A stretch of DNA of 64,000 nt, from the NCBI RefSeq assembly GCF_020687045.1, contig NZ_JAJEPW010000008.1, positions 1 through 64,000 of the forward strand, in the 5' to 3' direction. Under the pieces are notes generated by a model, which worked only from the letters and a program-made list of their open reading frames with translations, was not told where the DNA came from and searched no databases. This stretch comes from Vescimonas cirricatena (GTDB lineage Bacteria; Bacillota; Clostridia; Oscillospirales; Oscillospiraceae). Positions within the stretch are counted from its first letter, which is position 1. Each line of letters opens with the position of its first letter. A program made the translations under genes and the position numbers. This document shows, one piece after another, positions 26,301 to 33,377 of the stretch.

Positions 26301-28237
26301 TGGCGTGGCTGAACGGCTCTGACCACAGCTATCACAACTGGATCCAGGGCGAGAACGGCCCCGTTATCAGCGATAAGCCCGTGGCCTATGCGCTGGCCGT
26401 TTCCGGCGATTACAAGACTACCTACACCATTGGCGACGAGCTGGACCTGTCCGGCCTTGTGCTCACCGCCACATGGACGGACGGCTCCACCACGGAGGTC
26501 GATCTGGCCGACGTGGAGATCACCGGCTTTGACACCAACCAGCGTGGTGAGCAGACCGTGACGCTGGCCTACGGCGCTGCCAAGGTGACCACCACCGTCA
26601 CCGTGCTGCTGCCTGCGGGCAAGGATATTACCGTGTCCTTCGCTCTGCTGGGCGACTCCGCCCACGGCGACAGCGGCGACAAGCACACGCTGGCTGACAA
26701 CAACCTGGAAACCTGGATCGACACCACGAAGGTCACGGTCAGCAACAACGCCACCGTGCTGGATGTGATCCTGGCCGTCGTTGGCGACAGGTTCGACATC
26801 AAGAACGAAAGTGGCAACTACATTCAGGCCATCACCCCCAAGGACGGCACGGAACTGGCTGAGTTCACCAACGGAAAGCTCTCCGGCTGGATGTACACCC
26901 TCAACGGCGTACACCCCAACCTGGGCGTTGCACAGCAGTACCTCAACGAGGGCGATGTGATCGTGTTCCACTACACGGATGATTACCTGAAGGAATACGA
27001 AGCCGAGCAGAACCGCACCAAGACCGCCGAGGAGGTCATCGCCATGATCGACGCCATCGGCACGGTGGACCTCAGCAAGGCCGGTGCCATCAGCGCCGCC
27101 CGGTCCGCCTATGACAAGCTGACCGACGCTGAAAAGGCTCTGGTCACAAACTATGATGTTCTGGTGGAAGCCGAGGCGGAATACGCCCGTCTGGCCGCCG
27201 AGCAGGGCAAGAAGCTCGACAACATCTACACCACCACCGGCGACTTCATGGCCACCCTGGGCACCCCCACGGTGAACTCCATCGGCGGCGAGTGGATGGT
27301 CATCGGCCTGGCCCGCAGCGGTCGCCCCGTACCTGCCGGGTACTATGACAATGTGGTGGAGTATGTGAAGGCCAAGGCTGACGCCAATGAGCGTCTGCAC
27401 CCGGCCAAAGTTACCGACAACGCCCGGGTAATCCTGGCCCTCACCGCTATCGGCAAGGATGTCACCAATGTGGGCGGCCATAACCTGCTGAAGGGTCTGG
27501 ATAACATGGATTATGTGCAGACCCAGGGCATCAACGGCCCCATCTGGGCGCTCATCGCTCTGGATAGCCACAACTATCCCACTATGGGCGATGTGACCCG
27601 CGAGAAGCTGATTCAGGTGATCCTGGATGCCCAGCTTTCCAACGGCGGCTGGAACCTCAGCGGCAACGACGCAGATCCTGACATGACCGCAATGGCCATT
27701 CAGTCTCTGGCTCCCTACTACAAGGAGAACGAGGCTGTGAAGGCCGCTGTGGACAAGGCGCTGGATGTGCTGTCTGAGCTGCAGCTGGCTACCGGTGGCT
27801 TCGGCAGCTGGGGCACCGAGAACAGCGAATCCTGTGCTCAGGTCATCGTGGCACTGACCGCTCTGGGCATCGACCCGGCCAAGGACAGCCGCTTCATCAA
27901 GAACGGTCTGACGATTCTGGATGCGCTGGCCAGCTACTATGTGGACGGCGGCGGCTTCCGCCACATTGCCAGCGGCGACCGTGACGGCATGGCCACCGAG
28001 CAGGGCTACTACGCTTTGGCTGCCTACTATCGCTTCATCAACGGCCAGACCCGGCTCTATGATATGAGCGATGTGACGATCAAGGCAAACGACCAGCCTG
28101 TCCAGCCCACCGACCCGACGACCCCCGGGACGCCTGCGACCGGGGATAATCAGCCGGTCATGCTGTGGTTTGGTTCTGTGCTGATTTCCGGTGCTGCGAT
28201 CCTTCTGCTGGCTCAGAAGAAAAAGAAAGTCCGGTAA
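23381..28237 (+). CDS. Giant wall-anchored protein with DUF4430 and transcobalamin-like barrel
   Basis: A 1618-residue surface protein. In order: signal peptide (1-25); unknown beta-rich part; cadherin-like beta sandwich (about 225-325); Ig-like regions; a GLUG/beta-helix-like stretch (about 620-880, with VGGLVGA and VGGIMGV repeats); a bacterial Ig-like domain (about 1005-1080, YTIGDELDLSGLVLTATWTD); DUF4430 (about 1083-1205, with SGWMYTLNGVHPNLGVAQQYL); a helical spacer (about 1215-1280); an alpha/alpha barrel of prenyltransferase/transcobalamin type (about 1283-1560, repeats such as NGGWNLSGNDADPDMTAMAI and GGFGSWGTENSESCAQVIVA); a Pro/Thr linker; and a sortase signal (TPATG at 1584-1588, hydrophobic segment, KKKKVR tail). 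Barrel plus DUF4430 is the two-domain plan of intrinsic factor, in reverse order. Cobalamin binding is inferred. Confidence 0.82.
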   Translation: MKKRFLAGLLTAVLLVSLLPVSAFASEDEQNSGLTAAEQTETTQAAEIPEAEPDIQNVPAETASSESSSVDVTDFSFYAVRTWQSKGYYDQRSESRIQLTEKDGEYILYVPVNGINDLGRQWDLRVQAPQGYTDTFYLYYITYRDLSIKDEGTSAKSDVGYSVNASSETYTTEDGETVQSVQTNLIHTATNTTFKWSDTMTLTWTKDGEEQHCKLHIVPYCDLEEPTHLTVSTMNGNKMEGCPLARVDENTYRTRAVQGRTTNINLTLTMDRFKATINGTDYGKGTSFPVDTSEIGTKTYTLVVSDTGEQAETRSYEIIIDTISEEDDLVPRLDTSKTTNGGKGSLYTIKTADQAELKMVLDETQAQKVQAAGGTTTYSWQVGGLEVSTSDSYTIETKYKFSMVQVKCFITNTVDGAEWTNQFFINVKNSVPGAIDYTPTVIVTNAGTDEYTVGHPAGKLEATVVKDANTPGGSLLRYQWYSKAEGATKWTAISKDGTASVYYPLTNEVGTTSYCCVARVAYANAKVPTTVPEDACATITVKAREWAKETGITGSGTQDDPYTLSCLAGFEAVRDEVNAGIPLKDVYFKMTADVTLPADWEPIGGLKDPNYVGTLMNRADMGRQMNPFSATLDGDGHTLTIAKGGKCLLKYTRDAVIKNLNIQGERIEGNGLLQYYTVDYGEDGLYNTGVPDTITIENCHIVGKTNITQSGFLGGYASGANRIVISNCSVGEDVVIGCDKDQDRIGSLAGDFNGTIVNCTSAATVYGVNRVGGLVGAKGQSMGLCDVMSSSFTGKVIATGDYVGGIMGVGYVANSAPNSPWALVQGCFVSGSVEGKDYVGGITGGEPGVLQCWGNGAGVISDNVFYGTLSATGKNVGAIAGKIRSLNKYTEVDNNYYLADCGAEKGIGAIDLVDTTCKDYPAVEDGRYICSREGYEEPHFMAGDFSREDDPLGADADKLAKAVTAKELTDGTVVAWLNGSDHSYHNWIQGENGPVISDKPVAYALAVSGDYKTTYTIGDELDLSGLVLTATWTDGSTTEVDLADVEITGFDTNQRGEQTVTLAYGAAKVTTTVTVLLPAGKDITVSFALLGDSAHGDSGDKHTLADNNLETWIDTTKVTVSNNATVLDVILAVVGDRFDIKNESGNYIQAITPKDGTELAEFTNGKLSGWMYTLNGVHPNLGVAQQYLNEGDVIVFHYTDDYLKEYEAEQNRTKTAEEVIAMIDAIGTVDLSKAGAISAARSAYDKLTDAEKALVTNYDVLVEAEAEYARLAAEQGKKLDNIYTTTGDFMATLGTPTVNSIGGEWMVIGLARSGRPVPAGYYDNVVEYVKAKADANERLHPAKVTDNARVILALTAIGKDVTNVGGHNLLKGLDNMDYVQTQGINGPIWALIALDSHNYPTMGDVTREKLIQVILDAQLSNGGWNLSGNDADPDMTAMAIQSLAPYYKENEAVKAAVDKALDVLSELQLATGGFGSWGTENSESCAQVIVALTALGIDPAKDSRFIKNGLTILDALASYYVDGGGFRHIASGDRDGMATEQGYYALAAYYRFINGQTRLYDMSDVTIKANDQPVQPTDPTTPGTPATGDNQPVMLWFGSVLISGAAILLLAQKKKKVR

Positions 28238-28252
28238 CCCCATTTAGGGCCT

Positions 28253-28289
28253 TTGCGCCGGGGCGCACTCATGCGTCCCGGCGCAATTT
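28253..28289 (+). terminator. Terminator after the giant DUF4430 gene
   Basis: Complementary arms TTGCGCCGGG and CCCGGCGCAA enclose a small inner pairing (GCGCA/TGCGT) and are followed by TTTC. Confidence 0.8.
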
Positions 28290-28714
28290 CAAACAACATG
28301 CTGGATTTTAGGAAATGCCTATACAAATGAAGAACGTGAACTATCCCTAAGACCCATCATAGAAATCCATATTGGAATGTAGCGCAAACTGCCCGAATGG
28401 TGCGGTTTCTGCACTTACGCTTTGAACCGGCTCTGCTATGCCTTTGGCATGGCAGAGCCGGTTTTTGCTTTTGCGGAAGAAACTCTGAGGTGGTTCCCCA
28501 ACCGGTTTAGAAAAGGCGTGCTCATTCACACCTTCCGGCGCAGGAGAATCCTTCCGCCTGTGCCGCTCCATGCAGACTGCAGCAAAGGCGGAAAATCTTC
28601 TGATTTTTCGGTATTTCGTCCCATAGCAAGCAGAAAATGTGCGGCCAATAGGTGCCGTGGCCCTCCTCCCTCAATATGAAACCCAAAATTCATATTGAAA
28701 CGGAGGAAAATACT
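28290..28714. other. Intergenic region with a strong hairpin
   Basis: About 425 bases with no gene. A perfect-looking hairpin at 28425-28463 (AACCGGCTCTGC arm) is followed by TTTTTGCTTTT and is a second terminator or an attenuator. The rest holds no recognisable feature apart from the ribosome site of the next gene. Confidence 0.6.
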
Positions 28715-29224
28715 ATGGATGGAAACCATCCGAAAAACAAAGGCACGCATCCACGCCGTGCAAAAGCGAAAGACAACCCCTACACGATTTACACAACCGG
28801 CTCCGATAACGACCATCCGAAGTACATTCTGGAGTTTACGGACGGCCAGAAGCGGCCGCTGCGGCTTGAAATAGATCAGGCGCTCTACGAGCTGTTTGAC
28901 CAATTTGAACTGGAGGACAAGCGCTTTCTGAACGAGGTAGACCGGCACTATGAGCACATTGACCTGACCGAAGCCGAGATAGAGCATCGGGCAGCCTTCC
29001 CGAAGGAATCTCTGGAGGAAGAAATCGGCCGGGTGCTCCTCTACGAGGAATTACATAAGGGAATTGCACAGCTGACACAAACGCAGCAGCGGAGATTGGC
29101 GCTCTACTATTTCCACGGGCTTACCTATGAGCAGATTGCAGCAGCGGAAGGATGCCGGTATCAGGCCGTCCGGGATTCGGTACGGTCCGCAATCCAGAAA
29201 TTGAAAAACTTCATGAGTGAGTAA
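28715..29224 (+). CDS. Sigma-70 region 4-like DNA-binding protein
   Basis: A protein of 169 residues. The last 60 are a sigma region 4 helix-turn-helix (LTQTQQRRLALYYFHGLTYE, then QIAAAEGCRYQAVRDSVRSA). The earlier part (YILEFTDGQKRPLRLEIDQA) matches the conserved lead of such proteins in integrative elements of gut Firmicutes. The ATG at 28715 is chosen because ACGGAGG precedes it; the longer frame lacks a ribosome site. It is probably a regulator of element genes rather than a housekeeping sigma factor. Confidence 0.8.
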   Translation: MDGNHPKNKGTHPRRAKAKDNPYTIYTTGSDNDHPKYILEFTDGQKRPLRLEIDQALYELFDQFELEDKRFLNEVDRHYEHIDLTEAEIEHRAAFPKESLEEEIGRVLLYEELHKGIAQLTQTQQRRLALYYFHGLTYEQIAAAEGCRYQAVRDSVRSAIQKLKNFMSE

Positions 29225-29231
29225 CCTAACT

Positions 29232-29262
29232 ATGGGGCGGCAGAAATCTTCCGCCGCCCCAT
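29232..29262 (+). terminator. Terminator-like hairpin after the sigma-like gene
   Basis: A 10-bp stem (ATGGGGCGGC, 29232-29241, with 29253-29262), seven bases after the stop codon. The downstream tail is not T-rich. Confidence 0.6.
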
Positions 29263-29283
29263 CCCTGCATAACGAAAACCAAG

Positions 29284-29317
29284 AAGGGGCTATCTCACTT
29301 AGAGACAGCCCCTTTTC
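29284..29317. terminator. Bidirectional terminator between convergent genes
   Basis: Arms AAGGGGCTATCTC and GAGACAGCCCCTT pair with one mismatch over a 5-nt loop. TTTTC follows on the plus strand and T-rich sequence on the minus strand. It serves the sigma-like gene and the leftward DUF4430 gene. Confidence 0.8.
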
Positions 29318-29340
29318 GTATACCTAAATTTGATTGCTAT

Positions 29341-30171
29341 TTAGCCACCGGCAGCATAACCGCCGCCAATATCTTCGCCCAAACCTACGCAGGTATACAT
29401 CCAGCAAATCTCATCCCCCTGCTGCAGCGCATAGCGGGAGCAGCCGTAGTTGGGGAACCAGCCATTGACCTTATACATCCAGCCGGACTGGCTGCCAACA
29501 TCGAACTCATACAGATTCGCAATTCCTTCGACATAGGCACTGTTGTAAATCGGCGTCCAACTTGATTCCATGTGTATGCCCCGCTCCCGGCAGGTGCGCT
29601 GCAGTACGTCGAAGACGCTTTCGCCCTCGGAGAATGTTACCGTGGTCGTGTCAAGAATGATGCCATCGGAAGGAACGATTCCCTTTTTAGATTCTTTCAC
29701 CTTGTCCATGTTGTCAAGGATCGTTTTGCAGGTAATGGAGATCGTGCAGGTATATTTCGTCGATGTATCGACTTCGGCATCTTCCGGCTCCGCAGGTGCG
29801 GGCTTTCCATCCGGTACCGGGTCGGTTTGGTATTTATCCTTTCCCGTTGAGGGGTCAATCTCCTGTTTACCGCTTGTAGAAGGCGTTTCCTGCGCACTGT
29901 CAGACGGCGTCGTATCCTCCGGTTTCTCCGTATCCGTGGATTCATCTGATGGAGTATCCGTATCAGAGGGTGTCTGCACTTCCTCCCGCTGCGGAGGATC
30001 AGGGACATTATCAGCAGGCTTACCGCTCTGACCAAACGAAAAGGCCACCACAGACGTGACCAGCACCGCAACGATCAGTGCAGCACCGATTCCAACGGAC
30101 AGCAGTTTTTTCTTCTTTGGCTTTTCCGGCTCCGGCTGCGGTTCCAGATGCGGTTCTTCAAACAAGCTCAT
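29341..30171 (-). CDS. Membrane-anchored DUF4430 protein
   Basis: A protein of 276 residues. A short acidic cytoplasmic lead (MSLFEEPHLEPQPEPEK) and KKKK precede one transmembrane segment (LSVGIGAALIVAVLVTSVVA). Then comes a 90-residue Pro/Ser/Thr/Asp stalk and a C-terminal DUF4430 domain (about 150-270) with YTCTISITCKTILDNMDKV, SVFDVLQRTCRERGIHM, GSQSGWMYKVNGWFPNYGCS and QQGDEICWMYTC. Topology places the domain outside the cell on a stalk. It is the third DUF4430 protein in this cargo block and is transcribed against the other two. A GGGAG site precedes the ATG. Confidence 0.82.
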   Translation of the reverse strand: MSLFEEPHLEPQPEPEKPKKKKLLSVGIGAALIVAVLVTSVVAFSFGQSGKPADNVPDPPQREEVQTPSDTDTPSDESTDTEKPEDTTPSDSAQETPSTSGKQEIDPSTGKDKYQTDPVPDGKPAPAEPEDAEVDTSTKYTCTISITCKTILDNMDKVKESKKGIVPSDGIILDTTTVTFSEGESVFDVLQRTCRERGIHMESSWTPIYNSAYVEGIANLYEFDVGSQSGWMYKVNGWFPNYGCSRYALQQGDEICWMYTCVGLGEDIGGGYAAGG

Positions 30172-30559
30172 ATTGTGTCTCCCTTCGGCAGGTAGATTTT
30201 CTGCTACACAGACGCTTTTTCGATTGGACAGCAGTTAGGTATAATAATCAACTATTATTATACATATTCTAATAATAAAATCAATGTTAATGCTGTGGTT
30301 TGCAAAGAATTCCTGCCTGTATTGCATGGCAGATAAAAATTTTTCAAATCGTGCCTTGTAAAATGGGCTTTAAGTGAGGAAGAAGGTAGAGAGACAGAAA
30401 CTCTCTACCTTCTCTCTGCTTGTGCGGCGAGTGGTCAAGTGTACCTTGACAACCCCATACCCATTCATCAAGTACATTCCCATAGGCGATGCGATGAGCA
30501 GAAGCTACCTTAGCAGCTGCGCCATGACCTGCCGGATGAAGCAGCCAGACTGCACCTAA
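30172..30559. other. AT-rich intergenic region with a strong hairpin
   Basis: No gene. The part next to the DUF4430 start is rich in TATTATTA-type sequence (30238-30290) and should hold its promoter. A perfect 13-bp stem (30381-30393 with 30101+300 i.e. 30401-30413) with a 7-nt loop stands alone and may be a terminator or binding site. Confidence 0.5.
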
Positions 30560-30888
30560 TGTTGATTTTCTGTCTGCGTTTTGTTTCTGCCGACAGTGAG
30601 CGAGAAACAGCCGCTATCATCACACGGCGGCTCCGTGTGTGGCCATGACCGTCTGTGGGGGCGATACTCCTGTCCGGCCATAAAGTCGAGCGTTGAAGCG
30701 GTTTCTGCCGTAGTCCGTCGTAACAAGTGGGGGCAGCTCGGAGAGATCCTCGGAGGGGTGCAATTCCCGTGGAGCCGACAGCCATCGGCCGCTTGATGAT
30801 TTCCTGTGCAGGTGGGGCGTCGAGGACAAATGACCTGCAGCAATGATGTATAACCGGCTGGGAGAAATGCTACTTTCTCCCAGTCTTT
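30560..30888 (+). ncRNA. Structured leader RNA candidate upstream of the DUF3848 gene
   Basis: A 330-base non-coding stretch dense in complementary segments: CACACGG/CCGTGTG, AGCCGC/GCGGCT, TGGCC/GGCCA, GCCGA/TCGGC and GCAGGT/ACCTGC. It also holds a GGTGCAATTCC segment (30757-30767) like that of cobalamin aptamers. It ends in a perfect 10-bp hairpin (30858-30867 with 30874-30883) followed by TCTTT, placed like an attenuator 50 nt before the next gene. The CACTGTAA block of B12 aptamers is missing, so the class is unknown. Confidence 0.5.
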
Positions 30889-30939
30889 ACTTAGCCGAAG
30901 CGAATACGGCATCATTTGTGAAAGCGGAGGTGAACCAGC

Positions 30940-31272
30940 TTGACCAACGAAGAACTGAACACGGCCTTATATGAAAAGATGTTTTCCGAACAGGAGACTT
31001 ACCGGGCGTGGCTGCTTGCCCAACCACCGGAAGAAATTCTGAATCACACCTATGAATATACCGTGCGGGAAGATATTCTGATGTCTCTGGAATACAACAG
31101 CCTGCCGAACACACAGGTGCAGGCGTTGCTGAAATCCCCCAGTCCCCTTGCAGATGTGTTTGCGGCATGGGAGGACCGGGAGACAAGCTATATGGAGGAA
31201 ATCTGGCAGACTGTCACAGGCCGAGCCAAAGAGGAGACACAGAAGTTCCGGAACGCACAAAAAGAGCGATAA
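30940..31272 (+). CDS. DUF3848 family protein
   Basis: A 110-residue protein whose first 60 residues carry the DUF3848 pattern (LNTALYEKMFSEQETYRAWL, then EEILNHTYEYTVREDILMSL). The start is a TTG at 30940, supported by GGAGGTG 8 nt upstream. These small helical proteins are common in integrative elements of gut Clostridia; their role is unknown. The structured leader upstream suggests RNA-level control. Confidence 0.72.
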   Translation: MTNEELNTALYEKMFSEQETYRAWLLAQPPEEILNHTYEYTVREDILMSLEYNSLPNTQVQALLKSPSPLADVFAAWEDRETSYMEEIWQTVTGRAKEETQKFRNAQKER

Positions 31273-31276
31273 CAGT

Positions 31277-31310
31277 AAAGACCGGTTGGGAAAGCCAAGC
31301 GGTCTCTTTA
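31277..31310 (+). terminator. Hairpin after the DUF3848 gene
   Basis: AAAGACCG and CGGTCTCTTT arms pair across a short loop five bases after the stop. The run of Ts is weak, so termination may be partial. Confidence 0.5.
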
Positions 31311-31346
31311 CATAGCCGCAGCAAACGGCAATGAAGGAGGTTTTAC

Positions 31347-31718
31347 ATGAGCCGCAAATATTTACGGGGCGAGATCTACTACGCCGACCTCGACCCCGTT
31401 GTCGGATCAGAACAAATGGGGACACGTCCCGTGCTTATCCTTCAAAACAATGTTGGAAACCATTTTGCGAGGACGGTCATCGTTGCACCGATCACCAGCC
31501 GCATCCATACAAAATCAAAGATACCCACACACAGCAACATCGGCATGATCGGCAGAATGAAATATCCCTCGGTGGTCATGCTGGAGCAGCTGCGCACCCT
31601 GGATAAGCGCCGCATCGGTTACTATATCGGCAAACTTCCCGAAGAAAAAATGCAGGATGTGACCAGAGCGCTGTGCGTCAGCCTTGCCATCCGCCAAAAT
31701 ACGTCGAAAGGAATGTGA
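31347..31718 (+). CDS. MazF/PemK-type endoribonuclease toxin
   Basis: A 123-residue PemK-fold protein with the family hallmarks: RGEIYYADLDPVVGSEQMGT, RPVLILQNNVGN, HFARTVIVAPITSR and VVMLEQLRTLDKRR. No antitoxin-like gene lies directly upstream; the DUF3848 gene is 74 bp away and the excisionase follows. It is related to the truncated copy at 56028-56345. Orphan MazF-like genes of this type are frequent beside integrases, where they may stabilise the element. Confidence 0.92.
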   Translation: MSRKYLRGEIYYADLDPVVGSEQMGTRPVLILQNNVGNHFARTVIVAPITSRIHTKSKIPTHSNIGMIGRMKYPSVVMLEQLRTLDKRRIGYYIGKLPEEKMQDVTRALCVSLAIRQNTSKGM

Positions 31719-31724
31719 TCCGCA

Positions 31725-31961
31725 ATGGAAAAATTGTTTACCCGGAAGGAAGCTGCCGAACTGCTGGGGATCAGCATCACGACTCTGGATGCGGCGAGGA
31801 ACAGCGGCCTCATCGCCTATGTGCAGTATGTTCCCAATGGCTGCGTTTTCTTTACCAGCGCCAGCCTTCAGGAATATGTGGCCAAGTGTACGCACAGAGC
31901 AAAGCCCGTGGAGAAGAAAACGACCTACCGCAATGTGCGAAAGGATAATTCGCACATTTGA
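31725..31961 (+). CDS. xis: Excisionase-like helix-turn-helix protein
   Basis: A protein of 78 residues. Residues 4-50 (LFTRKEAAELLGISITTLDA, then SASLQEYVAK) are a MerR/HTH_17-like winged helix of excisionase type. It lies 6 bp after the toxin gene and 67 bp before the integrase pair, as expected for a directionality factor. Confidence 0.8.
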   Translation: MEKLFTRKEAAELLGISITTLDAARNSGLIAYVQYVPNGCVFFTSASLQEYVAKCTHRAKPVEKKTTYRNVRKDNSHI

Positions 31962-32028
31962 AGAATTGCCACCCATCTGATAAAACAGAAGCAACGCAGC
32001 AATGCGTAATACTCTTGGAGGTGAGATA

Positions 32029-33243
32029 ATGGCAGGAAAAAGAAGCAGGATCCCGAAGTACGGCACGGTCGAAATCAAAGGACACACCTACTATCGGACG
32101 ACCATAACGGATAGTGAGGGAAAACAGCGCACCCTCTATGCCAAAACATGCGAGGAGCTTTATGACAAGGAGCTGGATGCCCTGTCACAGTTGGACGATG
32201 ACCGGCAGCGCAGGAAATCGCCTACAGTGGCGGACTACTGCGAAAAGTGGCTGGTGATGCAGTCCGCCCATGTACGCACAACAACGCTGACAGACTATAC
32301 CTCTAAGGTGCGCCGGAACATTATTCCGTATCTCGGAGAGAAGAAAATCGCAGATGTGACCTTGGATGATATTCAGCTTGCCCTTGTGCCGGTCTCCAAA
32401 AAATCCGCCTCGGTGTATAAGTCAGTCATCGTGATCTATAAGTGCATTTTCCGGGCAGCAGAGGAAAGCCGGATCATCAAAAAGAATCCCACGGTGTACC
32501 TGTCCCCAAAGGGAGGCGGCGTACCGCAGGCGGAAAAACAGCCTTTGACAGACGAGCAAGTACAGCGGCTGTTGGATGCGGTTCGTGAATTGCCGCCCTA
32601 TGTTTTTATCATGCTGGGGCTATACGCCGGTTTACGGCGGGAAGAAATTCTCGGTCTGCAATGGGATTCAGTTTACTTGGACACCGAGGCACCGTATTTG
32701 ACCGTGCGCAGAGCATGGCACACGGAACACAACCGACCCGTCATATCAACAGAGCTGAAAACCGCTGCCGCAGAGAGAAATATTCCGCTGCCGGATCATC
32801 TGGCGGCTTGTCTGAGAGAAGCCAAGAAAAAATCAACCTCGGATTTTGTTGTAGCGAATCGGGACGGCGATCCACTCAGCTACACGCAGTTTAAGCGGCT
32901 CTGGCAATATGTTGTGACCCGGACGGCAAAGCCGAGGATCGCCCGCAAGCAAGTGGACGGGAAATATGTGAAGTATATGCTTTACCCGGAGCTGGGAGAA
33001 AAGGCACGGAATAACGGCCATGTGGTGTATAGTCTGGACTTTGAGGTGACGCCGCATTTGCTGCGGCATACCTATATCACCAACCTGATCCATGCCTCCG
33101 TCGATCCCAAGACGGTACAGTATTTGGCAGGTCATGAAAACAGCAGGATCACCATGGACATCTACGCCAAGGTGAAATACAATCGACCTGACGATGTGGT
33201 AAAGGCTATGACCAGCGCCTTCGCTGAATGGGACGCTTCATAA
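32029..33243 (+). CDS. Tyrosine recombinase, first of a tandem pair
   Basis: A protein of 404 residues. It has the N-terminal AP2-like arm-binding domain (IPKYGTVEIKGHTYYRTTIT), a core-binding domain (TVADYCEKWLVMQSAHVRTT) and a catalytic domain with Arg in GLYAGLRREEILGL, HxxR in TPHLLRHTYITNL, His in AGHENSRIT and Tyr in MDIYAKV. The ATG at 32029 follows CTTGGAGGTGAG; an earlier Met has no ribosome site. It is clearly paralogous to the next gene, domain for domain. Confidence 0.95.
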   Translation: MAGKRSRIPKYGTVEIKGHTYYRTTITDSEGKQRTLYAKTCEELYDKELDALSQLDDDRQRRKSPTVADYCEKWLVMQSAHVRTTTLTDYTSKVRRNIIPYLGEKKIADVTLDDIQLALVPVSKKSASVYKSVIVIYKCIFRAAEESRIIKKNPTVYLSPKGGGVPQAEKQPLTDEQVQRLLDAVRELPPYVFIMLGLYAGLRREEILGLQWDSVYLDTEAPYLTVRRAWHTEHNRPVISTELKTAAAERNIPLPDHLAACLREAKKKSTSDFVVANRDGDPLSYTQFKRLWQYVVTRTAKPRIARKQVDGKYVKYMLYPELGEKARNNGHVVYSLDFEVTPHLLRHTYITNLIHASVDPKTVQYLAGHENSRITMDIYAKVKYNRPDDVVKAMTSAFAEWDAS

Positions 33244-33377
33244 ATTAAGTTGTACGCACACAGGGCGGGGAAGAAATTCCTCGCTCTGTTTTCATGCCGG
33301 TTTGCACCTTTGCGCCCAACGCTGATTTCTGGTAAAACGGATATGCCAATACATAAGGCTAAGAAAGGAAGGTACTT

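Noticed and set aside
24668..28243. 1191-codon open frame on the minus strand
   Set aside because: Antisense shadow of the giant DUF4430 protein, caused by its codon bias. The plus-strand protein has a signal peptide, ordered domains and a sortase signal.
30700..30735. CGTCGTAACAAG, similar to the 3' end of 16S rRNA
   Set aside because: Only 12 bases match and none of the surrounding 16S sequence is present; taken as chance.
30560..30840. Second canonical cobalamin riboswitch
   Set aside because: A GGTGCAATTCC block is present, but CACTGTAA and the GGAAGG segment are not. It is kept only as an unclassified structured leader.
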